Shown piece by piece: positions 15,751 to 24,216 of a stretch of 51,466 bases of DNA. The stretch lies in assembly GCA_964583605.1 (NCBI GenBank), contig CAZOWL010000021.1, positions 1 to 51,466 on the forward strand, given 5' to 3'. The stretch's first letter is position 1. Each line of letters begins with the position of its first letter. A program made the position numbers and the translations under genes. The notes beneath the pieces were generated by a model. It was not told the origin of the DNA and did not search any database. It saw only the letters and a program-made list of their open reading frames with translations. This DNA comes from CAZOWL01 sp964583605 (GTDB taxonomy: Bacteria > Pseudomonadota > Gammaproteobacteria > Chromatiales > Chromatiaceae).

Positions 15751-15868
15751 TAACGATCACGGGGCGAGCCGAGCCACCCCGGACCATGAAATGTCGCCTC
15801 GCCCCTGATCGTTCCCTCACCCCAACCCTCTCCCAGAGGGCGAGGGAGCGAAGGTGCTGCGCGGATTT
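15751..15868 (+). repeat. double-hairpin dispersed repeat, copy A
   Basis: Structure common to all copies: a head hairpin (taacgatca-ggggcgaggcga paired with tcgcctcgcccc-tgatcg), a second hairpin (ccctcaccccaaccctctcc paired with gagggcgaggga) and a tail reading agcgaacgtgctgcgcggat then ttcat. Copy A is complete, with the 3' tail degenerating after gcggattt. Its tail points toward soxC. Confidence 0.9.
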
Positions 15869-16025
15869 AATTGTAGGGGCGGGCGAGCCGGCCCCCACTC
15901 GCGCCTCAGAGGTGAGATACTGCTGCGCGCGTCTCGCGGCCGACTCCAACCGACGGGCTGGGATCTTGCCCTTCACGATCGCACGCGGCCGAATCACTTG
16001 GCGTTGCGAGCCGGGAATGCCGCGC

Positions 16026-16053
16026 TTGTAACCGTCTCGGCCGACTCTATAAT
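16026..16053 (+). promoter_or_regulatory. sigma-70 type promoter upstream of soxC-like gene
   Basis: TTGTAA at 16026-16031 and a perfect TATAAT at 16048-16053 are separated by 16 bases. Transcription would begin near 16060, about 165 bases before the soxC start, leaving a long leader. Confidence 0.6.
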
Positions 16054-16226
16054 TTCATTCGTCAGCGGTGTTTGCATGAACGCATCTAGATGGACGGCTG
16101 CCCGCATCGCCCTGCTCGATCGGATCCGCACCGAGACACCCTCGACCCCTTATTGCGCAATCTACTGCGCATCGGCGATTCGGCCGCCTGCATCCAACGA
16201 CGACAGATGAGAGGACCATTCAGACC

Positions 16227-17525
16227 ATGAGCGATCGTGAGCGAGACGTCTTCGAGCTCTATGCCGAGGATCCCGATAAGGCCGATGAGGTCCTGTTTGG
16301 CCGCGTATCCCATCCCGACCGGCGAGGCTTCCTGAAGAATGCCGGGCTGGCTACGATGGCGGCGTTGCTCGGCGGTGCCATTCCGTTCCACCGTCACATG
16401 CCGGCGGGGATGATCCCCGCCGCCCTCGCCGAGGAGCCGTTTCGCATTGAGGGCAAAGACGGCCTCGTCGTCCTGAACGATCGTCCCGTGAATGCCGAGA
16501 CGCCGGCGCACCTGCTCGATGACGCCGTCACGCCGACGGCACGCCACTTCATCCGCAACAATGGCGTACCGCCACAATCGGCCGATGCCGGCTCTTGGAC
16601 GCTGACCGTCGACGGCGAGGTGGTCAAGCCGATGGAGATGTCCATCGCCGATCTGAAGGACAATTTCGAGGTGGTCACGCTGCAGCTGCAGCTCGAGTGC
16701 GGCGGCAACGGGCGCTCCTTCTTCGAGCCGAAGGCGAGCGGGAACCAATGGACGGTCGGCGCCGTGGGCTGCTCGCAGTGGACCGGTGTGCGCCTGGCTG
16801 ACGTGCTCAAGGCGGCTGGGCTGAAGGATTCGGCCGTCTACACCGCGCACTACGGCGCCGATGAGCACCTGTCGGGCGACCCCGACAAGCGCCCGATCTC
16901 GCGCGGTGTGCCGATCAGCAAGGCGATGAATCCGCACAACCTGATCGCGTTCGAGCAGAATGGCGCGGCGATCCATCCGCAGAACGGCTATCCCTTGCGC
17001 CTGGTCATCCCTGGCTGGCCGGGCTCCTGCTCCCACAAATGGCTGCAGCGGATCCAGGTCAGGGATCAGGTCCACGATGGCGCCAAGATGACGGGCCGTT
17101 CCTATCGCGTGCCGAGATACCCGGTCGCCCCGGGTGCCGAGGTCCCGGACGAGGACTTCGTCATCATCGAGTCGATGCCGGTCAAATCGTTGATCACCTT
17201 TCCGCAGAGCCAGGTCGAGCTTGCAGCGTCGGACCCCGTGACGGAGGTCCGTGGCCACGCCTGGGCCGGGGACAACAAGGTGGCCGCGGTGGACATCTCG
17301 ATCGACTTCGGCGCCACCTGGCAGAGCGCCGAGCTGTCGGAGCCGGCCAATGACTATGCATGGCAGCACTTCAGGGCCGATGTGCGCTTCCCGATGGCCG
17401 GTTACTACGAGGTCTGGGCGCGGGCAACCGACGATCAGGGCCGCGCGCAACCTTTCGCGGTGGCCTGGAACCCGAAGGGCTATCTCAACAACTCGATGCA
17501 CCGGATCGTGGTCCGCGTCGTCTAG
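16227..17525 (+). CDS. soxC: molybdopterin sulfite dehydrogenase, SoxC/SorA-like
   Basis: A 432-residue periplasmic enzyme of the sulfite oxidase family. It would transfer electrons from sulfite or a Sox-bound sulfane intermediate to a cytochrome c. It has a twin-arginine signal (RRGFLKNAG, R32-R33) after a hydrophilic leader, then the molybdopterin domain with the molybdenum-ligating C158 in LECGGNGRSFF and the conserved GWPGSCSHKWL. A C-terminal dimerisation domain ends in NPKGYLNNSMHR. It is followed after about 135 bases by a triheme cytochrome, the expected partner. SoxC is named on overall resemblance; SorA is the alternative. No soxXYZAB genes are in the window. Confidence 0.85.
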   Translation: MSDRERDVFELYAEDPDKADEVLFGRVSHPDRRGFLKNAGLATMAALLGGAIPFHRHMPAGMIPAALAEEPFRIEGKDGLVVLNDRPVNAETPAHLLDDAVTPTARHFIRNNGVPPQSADAGSWTLTVDGEVVKPMEMSIADLKDNFEVVTLQLQLECGGNGRSFFEPKASGNQWTVGAVGCSQWTGVRLADVLKAAGLKDSAVYTAHYGADEHLSGDPDKRPISRGVPISKAMNPHNLIAFEQNGAAIHPQNGYPLRLVIPGWPGSCSHKWLQRIQVRDQVHDGAKMTGRSYRVPRYPVAPGAEVPDEDFVIIESMPVKSLITFPQSQVELAASDPVTEVRGHAWAGDNKVAAVDISIDFGATWQSAELSEPANDYAWQHFRADVRFPMAGYYEVWARATDDQGRAQPFAVAWNPKGYLNNSMHRIVVRVV

Positions 17526-17660
17526 CCACTGCTTGTCATGCGACCGCGGCTCCAGCGGTTCGCTTGCGTTCCCGGGGGCGGGCTGGAGCGCGCGTCAAAG
17601 CTCATTGAAGCGGACACCGGCTCGCCGCAGGCCGGTCGTCCATGGGGGGTTGAGGTGCCC

Positions 17661-18581
17661 ATGAGCCTGGCCAATGTCCTGCGTCTTCTCGCGGTCCTAC
17701 TTGTCGTGCCATGGCTGCCTGCGCTCACACTCACGGCGGTCGCCGAGACGCAGCTCGATCCGATCGCGCCGCGTCTGGCCAAGGCCGACCCGCAACGTGG
17801 CGCCAAGGTCTTCTTGCTGTGTAAGGCCTGTCATGTCGCGGCGCCGGGCGCCGAGCCCACAGTCGGCCCCAACCTCTGGGGGGTCGTCGGGCGACCAGTG
17901 GCCTCGATGCCCGACTACGACTACTCGGAGGGGCTCGAGGCGATCGGTGGTAGCTGGGACTTCGAGACGCTCAGCCGCTACCTCTTCGATCCCGGGGCCA
18001 TGGCCAACAATTCGCGGATGGTGTTCCCGGGCGTGAAGGCCGCGCAGGAGCGGGCCGATCTGATCGCCTATCTGGCGACCCTGGGTGACCAGCCCGTGGC
18101 GTTGCCCAAGCCATCGGACGTGCCGGTCGGTCCCGCCTACGGCGGCCTTCCGGAAGGAGACGGCCGCGAGGCGGTCTATTTCACCTGTCGTGCCTGCCAC
18201 GCGCTCGATCAGTTCACGAAGAAGCATTACTCGCACGAGGAATGGGATGAGCTGCTCGACGAGATGGTCGCCAATAACGGTATGGTTGCCCCAGAGCCTT
18301 GGGCTCGAGAGCTGATGGTGGCCTACCTCGGCACCTATTTCGGTGAGCGCGAGGAGCAAGACTGGGAGGGCCTCCCGCCCGGTCCTGGGCGCGAGGAGGT
18401 GTATTACACCTGCTCGGCCTGTCATTCGCTCAAGATGGTCACCCAGCAAGGCCTCAGTCGGCAGCGTTGGGACAAGACGTTGGAGTGGATGGTCGAAGAG
18501 CAGGGTATGGACGAGATTGAGAGCACGGCCGAGCGCGACCTGATCCTCGATTACCTGGCCGAGCACTTCGGGGCCGGTTAG
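17661..18581 (+). CDS. triheme cytochrome c, partner of the sulfite dehydrogenase
   Basis: A 306-residue exported protein with a cleavable signal (residues 1 to about 28, ending TAVAET). It has three heme c sites: C54-H58 (CKACH), C176-H180 (CRACH) and C251-H255 (CSACH). The first domain is a class I cytochrome with a distal Met near M120 (NNSRMVFPG). Domains two and three are clear duplicates of each other: each starts GREAVYFTC or GREEVYYTC and ends in a similar hydrophobic helix (LMVAYLGTYFG, LILDYLAEHFG). SoxD of the classical complex carries two hemes, so this extra domain is unusual. The ATG at 17661 has GAGGTG upstream and follows the soxC gene. Confidence 0.85.
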   Translation: MSLANVLRLLAVLLVVPWLPALTLTAVAETQLDPIAPRLAKADPQRGAKVFLLCKACHVAAPGAEPTVGPNLWGVVGRPVASMPDYDYSEGLEAIGGSWDFETLSRYLFDPGAMANNSRMVFPGVKAAQERADLIAYLATLGDQPVALPKPSDVPVGPAYGGLPEGDGREAVYFTCRACHALDQFTKKHYSHEEWDELLDEMVANNGMVAPEPWARELMVAYLGTYFGEREEQDWEGLPPGPGREEVYYTCSACHSLKMVTQQGLSRQRWDKTLEWMVEEQGMDEIESTAERDLILDYLAEHFGAG

Positions 18582-18604
18582 GGAGGCTGCGGCACCCCCC
18601 CGCA

Positions 18605-19450
18605 TCACCCGGCCAGTGACGACAGATACCAGGTCGGCTGAACCGGCCAGGTCGCCGGATCGGTTCGCGGCGCCAGGCCCGTTCCAATGAGCACCGAATC
18701 GATGCCGGCACCCTTGGCGCCCAGGATATCGGTCGCAAGCTGGTCGCCGAGCATGACCGGCCGCGTCGCACCCAGGTGCTCGCGCGCGGCGTCGAAGATA
18801 GGGCGATGGGGCTTGCCGAGCCTGACGAAGCCTCCTCGTTCCGGAAAGCGCTCACGCAGCACGGCCTCGAGCATGGCCGCCAGCCCGCCCGCGGTAAACC
18901 CGAAGCGGCCGGGCGCGACCGGGTAGATCAGGTCCGGATTGCAGAGGAGCAGCTCGAGCGGCCTGCCGGCATCGAGACGGCGCAGCATCAGACTGACTGC
19001 AAGATCGAGGTCGCCGAGCCAACGGACGCCCTTTTGATCGGCGATGACGAGCACCTCGGCGTCTGCGTCGTCGCTGAGCCCCACCACGTGCGCCCCGGCG
19101 CGCTCGGCATAGCGGCGCGATTCAGTCGGTCCGAGCACCACACAGCGCGCTCCCGCCAGTCCGTGCGCCGCGAAATGCGTGGCTAGCATCGTGCCTGAGG
19201 TCAGGATCCGCTCCGGAGCAACAGACAGACCGACGGCCCGCAGCTCTGCGCTCAGCGTCTCCGGCAGACGGCTCGCCGAGTTGGTCACGACGAGCCACGG
19301 GATCGCGGCATGCTCGAGTCGGGCGAGGAGGCCTAGTGCGCCGGGCAGCGGGCCTTGCTTGTCGACCAGCACGCCGTAGGCGTCGATCATCAGGCCGTCG
19401 TAACGATCGAGGATGGTATCAAGGCTGGCCGTCACGGGCGTTTGCGTCAT
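18605..19450 (-). CDS. HAD-superfamily class IIA hydrolase (NagD-like)
   Basis: A 281-residue HAD phosphatase with the class IIA layout: the first motif MIDAYGVLVD, the motif II segment VVTNSASRL, LGKPH for motif III, and GDQLATDILGA for motif IV. In motif I the nucleophile D23 is kept, but the usual second Asp (DxD) is replaced by Tyr (DAYG). A subgroup of this superfamily has Trp at that place, so catalysis may still occur. The start at 19450 is backed by GGAGG five bases upstream. It is convergent with the cytochrome gene. Confidence 0.8.
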   Translation of the reverse strand: MTQTPVTASLDTILDRYDGLMIDAYGVLVDKQGPLPGALGLLARLEHAAIPWLVVTNSASRLPETLSAELRAVGLSVAPERILTSGTMLATHFAAHGLAGARCVVLGPTESRRYAERAGAHVVGLSDDADAEVLVIADQKGVRWLGDLDLAVSLMLRRLDAGRPLELLLCNPDLIYPVAPGRFGFTAGGLAAMLEAVLRERFPERGGFVRLGKPHRPIFDAAREHLGATRPVMLGDQLATDILGAKGAGIDSVLIGTGLAPRTDPATWPVQPTWYLSSLAG

Positions 19451-19545
19451 CCGTCCTCCCTGCTGCTGAGTTGCTGAGCGCATCAGATCTGGCGTCCCAA
19501 CCGCACTCTCCTCTCGAGATGCGCACAGCCGATTGCCGCTCGTCG

Positions 19546-20748
19546 TCAGGCTGCCCGAGGGGCTGCGACCGCCACGCGATTGCGGCCGCAGCGCTTCGCC
19601 TGGTAGAGCGCCAGATCCGAGGCGCGCAGCAGCTCATCGGCCGTTTCGTAATCGTCGCCGTGCGTCGCGGCGACGCCAACGGAGACGGTGATCTGTTCCT
19701 CCGTCGATGAGGCCTCGTGCGCCAGCTTCAGTGCTTGGACTCCTTCACGGATCCGCTCGGCCGTGGCGGCGGCGCCCTCGATCGGCGTATTGGGCAGCAG
19801 TACCGCGAACTCCTCGCCGCCGATGCGTGCTGCGAGATCCCCCGGTCGTCGCAGCAGCCTATAGATGGCCTGCGCCACCGCGGTCAGGCTCTGGTCTCCA
19901 GCCTGGTGGCCATAGCGGTCGTTATAGCTCTTGAAGTGATCGATGTCGGCCGTCAGAACGGCCAGCGCCGAACCGTTGCGTCGCGCACGCCGCCATTCCT
20001 CTTCCAGCGACTCCTCGAAAGAGCGCCTATTGGCGATGCCGGTCAGGGCATCGGTGCGAAGCAACCGCTCCAACGCCCGACTGGTCTCGATCGATGACGA
20101 GAGCCGCAGCCGGAGCTCGACGGCGTCGCGAAAGACGCGGCTCATCAATGCGGCGGATGCCAGCATGGCCAGGCCGAACACGAGCACCATGAGGCCCATG
20201 ATCCAGTGCTCACGATCCCCGACGGCAACCATCCGCACCGAGACCGGCACAACGACGGGAATCGCGAAGCAGGGGAGCGCGCGCTCTAGCACCGCCAGCA
20301 GCGGAACGGCGCCCGCCACCATCCCGCCCAGTACGAAGGCCAAAAAGACCTGATGTGGGAAGGAGGAGGGGTGGAACAGCACAAGCCCGGCGAGCCCCCA
20401 CACGGCGCCAGCGGCACAGGCCCCGGCCATGAACAGGTCTCGCCAGTAAGGGCGTTGCCGGGCTGCCTCAGCTGCCTTCCGCCGAGCCGCCAGGACCAGG
20501 TAGCGCCCCCAGGTGACGATCGCCAACGCCACAAGCCAGGAGCCCAGCAGCCAGGGCGAAATGACTCCCCAGAGGATGGCGGTTAGCAGGAAGCCGTTGA
20601 CAAAGTTAACGATCAGCGCGATCGGCAGTTGCTGGTAGGCCTGCTCGACCTGCGCCTCCATCACCGCACCGCTGCTGGGCGGTTGAGCCCATTGCCTATC
20701 CTCGCTGCCCAACCCGATCACTCCCAGGTTGGTGAAACGGTGGAGCAT
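19546..20748 (-). CDS. membrane-bound diguanylate cyclase (GGDEF)
   Basis: The 400-residue protein has an N-terminal block of about six membrane helices (residues 42-205), a short coiled linker, and a C-terminal GGDEF domain (residues 228-390) that would make c-di-GMP from two GTP. The active-site motif is GGEEF at 310-314, fully competent. An intact inhibitory site, RPGD at 301-304, lies five residues before it, so product feedback is expected. The ATG at 20748 has AAGGAG nine bases upstream. The sensor ligand is unknown. It stands between an HAD gene and an AI-2E family gene on the same strand. Confidence 0.9.
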   Translation of the reverse strand: MLHRFTNLGVIGLGSEDRQWAQPPSSGAVMEAQVEQAYQQLPIALIVNFVNGFLLTAILWGVISPWLLGSWLVALAIVTWGRYLVLAARRKAAEAARQRPYWRDLFMAGACAAGAVWGLAGLVLFHPSSFPHQVFLAFVLGGMVAGAVPLLAVLERALPCFAIPVVVPVSVRMVAVGDREHWIMGLMVLVFGLAMLASAALMSRVFRDAVELRLRLSSSIETSRALERLLRTDALTGIANRRSFEESLEEEWRRARRNGSALAVLTADIDHFKSYNDRYGHQAGDQSLTAVAQAIYRLLRRPGDLAARIGGEEFAVLLPNTPIEGAAATAERIREGVQALKLAHEASSTEEQITVSVGVAATHGDDYETADELLRASDLALYQAKRCGRNRVAVAAPRAA

Positions 20749-20849
20749 GGCGGTCGACTCCTTGGCCTCCCATGATTGGCACTATTCTAAAGCATGAGCT
20801 GCGCTGCCATGACCACAAAACGATCGTGCTCGGTGTGTCGTCCCGCTGG

Positions 20850-22019
20850 CTACCGCTCTGTACTTGTCTGGTCATCGCCTGAGTGCGGCGCGTCCAAGGC
20901 ATCGGGGTCGAGCAGTGCGGAAGACTGCCCGCCTGACTCGGGCGTCGAAGCACGCTCGGAGGCGCCAACCGGAGGCAGGATGTCCTGAAACGCGACACCG
21001 TAGATCTGCCAAAGCGTGAGAAATAGCGAGGCAATCAGCGGCCCGATGAGGAGGCCGCCCATGCCGAAGGTGAACAGCCCGCCGAGGGTACTGAAAAAGA
21101 TCATCAGCTCGTGCATGTTCGTGTCCTTGCCGACCAGGACCGGCCGCAGGAGGTTGTCGATCCCGCCGACGACGAGTGTACAAAAGGCGAACAGCCCGAT
21201 ACCGGCCATGACGCTCCCCTCGAAGATCAGGATCAGCGCGGCCGGGACCCAGACGACCGGGGAGCCGATGCCCGGGACGATCGACAGCACCGCCATGACG
21301 GTGCCCCAGAACACCGCATGGCCGACGCCCGTGACAGCGAAAGCGGCGCCGGCGAGTGCCCCCTGGAGGAATCCGATAACCAAGGTACCTTTCACCATGG
21401 CTCGCGTGACCGAAGTGAACTTGTCGAGGATCAGGCGCTCGTCGCGGTCCTGCAATGGCAGGTAATAGAGGATCGCGTGGATCACCTTATCGCCGTCGAT
21501 CAGAAAGAAGAACAGCGTGTAACAGAACACCAAGGTCGAGAAGAGAAAGCTCGTCGTGCCGACGGCTACCGATGACAGGCCTCCCACAAGCAGCCTGCCG
21601 ACGGCCTCGAGTGACTCTGCGGCCTGATCGCGCAACTGGTCTTCGTAGGGCAGGAGCTTCTCCCAGTAGGGCAAGCGGTGCAGCCAGTCGGACAGTACGC
21701 CGGGCTCTTTGATCAGTTTCGCGGCCACCGGCAACAGAGACTGGCCAACGTCGATGGCCTGGCCGATGAAGATCCCAACCAGTAGCCCGAGTGGCAGCAG
21801 GACCATGATCAGCAGTAGCAGGAGGGTAATGAGGGACGCCACGTAGCGGTTGCCACGCAGGTGCTCGGTCAGCCTCACGTAGAGGGGATGGCTCATCGCG
21901 GCGAATAGGCCGGCCATGACGATCGGCAGCAGCAGCTCGCTGATCATGATCAGAAACAGGAGCGAAATGCCCAGCAGGAGCAGAAGCAGAACAGATTTGT
22001 TGATCGTCTCCTGATGCAT
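20850..22019 (-). CDS. AI-2E family transporter (PerM/YdiK-like)
   Basis: A 389-residue integral membrane protein with eight or so helices and the family pattern: N-terminal paired helices, a soluble central part (residues 85-150), FLIDGDKV around residue 180 and the signature VLSIVPGIGSPVVWVPAAL. The final helices carry LLIGPLIASLFLTLWQIYG. Family members export the signal AI-2 or act in ion homeostasis, and the substrate cannot be read from sequence. The start has GAGGAAAAG upstream. It follows mtgA by 53 bases on the same strand and is probably co-transcribed. The last 40 residues are a hydrophilic tail. Confidence 0.85.
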   Translation of the reverse strand: MHQETINKSVLLLLLLGISLLFLIMISELLLPIVMAGLFAAMSHPLYVRLTEHLRGNRYVASLITLLLLLIMVLLPLGLLVGIFIGQAIDVGQSLLPVAAKLIKEPGVLSDWLHRLPYWEKLLPYEDQLRDQAAESLEAVGRLLVGGLSSVAVGTTSFLFSTLVFCYTLFFFLIDGDKVIHAILYYLPLQDRDERLILDKFTSVTRAMVKGTLVIGFLQGALAGAAFAVTGVGHAVFWGTVMAVLSIVPGIGSPVVWVPAALILIFEGSVMAGIGLFAFCTLVVGGIDNLLRPVLVGKDTNMHELMIFFSTLGGLFTFGMGGLLIGPLIASLFLTLWQIYGVAFQDILPPVGASERASTPESGGQSSALLDPDALDAPHSGDDQTSTER

Positions 22020-22072
22020 CGTCTTTTCCTCGTGACGCGGGACGTTGTCGCTGGCGCGGCGACTCGCGCTTG

Positions 22073-22795
22073 CTAAAGCGCCTCCAGATAGCTCACCCCG
22101 CCGAGCCGACCCATCTGGCGGCGGATCCAGGCGGTGCGGCGCAGCACGTGCTGAGATGGTCGGGCGACACTGTAGCGTTTCGGGCTCGGCAATACCGCGG
22201 CGAGCATGGCTGCCTCACGCGCGGTGAGCGCCTCGGCAGGATGCGAGAAGTAGCGCCAGCTTGCCGCCTCAACCCCGTATATGTCTGGTCCGAACTGGGC
22301 GACGTTCAGGTACACCTCCAGGATGCGCGTCTTCGGCCACAAGAGCTCGATCAACAGCGTCAAGGGCACCTCGAGCCCCTTGCGCAGCCAACTTTGGCCG
22401 TGCCACAAGAAGAGATTCTTCGCGACCTGCTGACTGATCGTCGAGGCGCCCCGCAGTCGCCCGCCCGCCCGATACGTTGCCCAGGCACGGCGCATCTCGG
22501 TCAGGTCAAAGCCGTGATGCTCTGGGAAGCGTTGGTCCTCGGCCGCGATCACCGCGAGCGCCATGACCCGTGGGATGTGGGCCCAAGGGATCCACTCCTG
22601 ATTTACGACGGGCGCGGGCAGCCCCTGCCGCCAACCAGCGAGGCGCTCTTGGAGCATCACAGACGAGGTGGGAGGATCGATCCATCGCAATGCGAGGATG
22701 CTGGTCGCCACGAGGGCGACAACGCCGAGCAGGCCGGCTGCGAGTATCCGCCAGCTTCGACGTGGCCTCCGGCGCTGATGTTGTCGACGAGCCAT
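22073..22795 (-). CDS. mtgA: monofunctional peptidoglycan transglycosylase MtgA
   Basis: A 240-residue GT51 glycosyltransferase that polymerises lipid II. It has an Arg-rich N-terminus followed by one membrane helix (about residues 16-37), anchoring the catalytic domain in the periplasm. The conserved motifs are AVIAAEDQRFPEHHGFD with catalytic E86, RGASTISQQVAKNLFLW, RKGLEVPLTLLIE, and KTRILEVYLNVAQFG. No transpeptidase domain follows, which defines the monofunctional type. It is the upstream gene of the pair with the AI-2E family transporter. Confidence 0.95.
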   Translation of the reverse strand: MARRQHQRRRPRRSWRILAAGLLGVVALVATSILALRWIDPPTSSVMLQERLAGWRQGLPAPVVNQEWIPWAHIPRVMALAVIAAEDQRFPEHHGFDLTEMRRAWATYRAGGRLRGASTISQQVAKNLFLWHGQSWLRKGLEVPLTLLIELLWPKTRILEVYLNVAQFGPDIYGVEAASWRYFSHPAEALTAREAAMLAAVLPSPKRYSVARPSQHVLRRTAWIRRQMGRLGGVSYLEAL

Positions 22796-22960
22796 GAATC
22801 GGGAGGGGTGTTCGCTACGCGCGGGGCCGCGACGCTTGGCTAGGCTCGGCCTCCAGGCTGTGCCGCGGACCGACCGGGTTGCGGCAATGCGCCAGATGAG
22901 GGGCCTGATTCAGGTCTAGTTGGGACGATTGCGCGTGCCGCAGCTTTTGATTGTGCCGAA

Positions 22961-23062
22961 AGTACTCGCATGGCGTTGACGCGACCGTCGACGAGAGGGA
23001 CCTCGGCGTCGAGCCTACAAGGCTGAATTCACGGCGTGTCGCGGCGACGCCATGCGAGTACT
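22961..23062. repeat. long inverted repeat in the mtgA/heme oxygenase gap
   Basis: The 16-base arm agtactcgcatggcgt (22961-22976) is repeated exactly as its reverse complement at 23047-23062, and pairing continues imperfectly inward (cgcgac / gtcgcg). The result is a stem of about 25 pairs with a loop of about 50 bases. The gene-free stretch 22796-23195 contains nothing else I can identify. It could be a small mobile palindrome or a structured RNA; there is no T-run, so an intrinsic terminator is unlikely. Confidence 0.65.
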
Positions 23063-23195
23063 CATGCAGCCATTGATATCGGGCCTTGTGCCCTCGTGCG
23101 CCAACGCCTTGGTGGTGATGCGCTAGACTCCGTTGCCGTGAGCTGTGAGCAGCAGCGCCGCAACCCGCCCGCGGTCGAGGTCACTCGCTCTGGCG

Positions 23196-23852
23196 TCAGA
23201 TACGACCCAGCGCAAATGCCGCGGCGATCCCGGGCCGCGTGCGGGTGTCGTCGTGCCGTAGGATGCCGAGCACCGATTCGAACGCGACCTGGGCCCCTTC
23301 GATCAGGCGTCCGGCCGGGAAATCGGGACGCGTCTTCAAGGCATCCAGGGTGATGGCGAAACGCCGCCAGGCGCCGGCCACCTCGGCGCCGTGGAACTCG
23401 AGGAAGCGAAATGGGACGCCGGCCCCTTGGTCTGGCAGCTTGCGGCGCAGATGTCGTGCGACAACTCGTCCGCCCAGGGTCGCACGTTCCAGCACGTAGA
23501 GGGCGCCGACCGAGCCCGCCAGATCACCGGGCCTGGGCAGGCGCAGGGCGGCCGCGGCGCGCCCGAGCGGACGCAGCGGCTCGGCGCCTAGGTCGGCTAA
23601 ATCGGCCTCCAAGGCCGGCAGCTTGGGCCGTACCCCCAACGCGGCGAGGAGTTGCGGCGGGATATGGTCGAACAACGCGGATTCCATCAAGGCATAGACG
23701 CGATGGATCGCCGCTAGGTACTCGGCATAGTCCGTCTTCGTCACGCTGGCAGACATCACGCGGCGCGGCAAGGGCAGCGCCTTGACGGCCCGATGCAGCG
23801 CCAGGGTCTGCTTGCGGAGCGTTATCGTCAAGCCAGATGGTGTCATCGCCAT
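23196..23852 (-). CDS. heme oxygenase (biliverdin-producing, HemO/BphO-like)
   Basis: A 218-residue all-helical protein. The N-terminal LRKQTLALHRAVKALPL holds the proximal heme ligand H20. A later glycine-containing helix, GALYVLERATLGGRVV, corresponds to the distal helix with its GSxLGG-like flexible turn. The enzyme would open heme to biliverdin, either for iron recovery or as chromophore for a bacteriophytochrome; no phytochrome or TonB receptor is in the window. The start at 23852 has GAGGG upstream and avoids an 83-residue low-complexity extension. Confidence 0.85.
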   Translation of the reverse strand: MAMTPSGLTITLRKQTLALHRAVKALPLPRRVMSASVTKTDYAEYLAAIHRVYALMESALFDHIPPQLLAALGVRPKLPALEADLADLGAEPLRPLGRAAAALRLPRPGDLAGSVGALYVLERATLGGRVVARHLRRKLPDQGAGVPFRFLEFHGAEVAGAWRRFAITLDALKTRPDFPAGRLIEGAQVAFESVLGILRHDDTRTRPGIAAAFALGRI

Positions 23853-24216
23853 GTCAGCCCTCGGTCTGGCGGCCGATTCGGTGCCTCGCGCATGGGCACC
23901 GCGGCCGTTTGCCGTGTCTGTCGATTGGTGGGCAACGATAGCACACGACGCACCGCCTTGCGTTGGCCTTTGATGGCGCCCAGCCGTCGGAGCGCTGGTG
24001 CGCAGGCGCGCAATGGCCGACGCCCGCAAGCCCGTCCAGCGTGACGCGGCGCGCGACACTGGCTCAGGTACGCCCCCGGAATCTGCGCATCGCCGCACCA
24101 AGCTCTGGCTGCGCCTCTAGCGTGGGCGCCGCCCGCCTGCCTCCTTGGCCGAGTCGGGCCGGGTCAGCACGCTGGGGCCTGATATACTTCCGCCCTTTTC
24201 GCCGCAAGGCTAAGAC
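23853..24216. other. intergenic region upstream of the cobC-like/cobS operon
   Basis: This is the divergent region between the heme oxygenase and the phosphatase genes. A TATACT hexamer at 24183-24188 could be a -10 element but has no good -35 partner. I looked for the conserved boxes of a cobalamin riboswitch and did not find them. No further gene is supported. Confidence 0.45.

Larger units (their letters stand above)
15591..16226. other. divergent intergenic region with dispersed repeat A and soxC promoter
   Basis: The region holds repeat copy A (15751-15868) and a good sigma-70 promoter (16026-16053). It also contains a short frame at 16077-16210 of 44 codons that could be a leader peptide but has no recognisable content. 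No other gene is supported. Confidence 0.55.

Noticed and set aside
16086..17501. A 471-codon open frame antisense to the sulfite dehydrogenase gene
   Set aside because: Shadow of soxC: His/Arg/Val-rich, no motif, and its ends track the coding gene.
24000..24216. Cobalamin riboswitch upstream of the cobC/cobS pair
   Set aside because: I looked for the conserved B12-box-like segments and saw none; only a -10-like TATACT is present.
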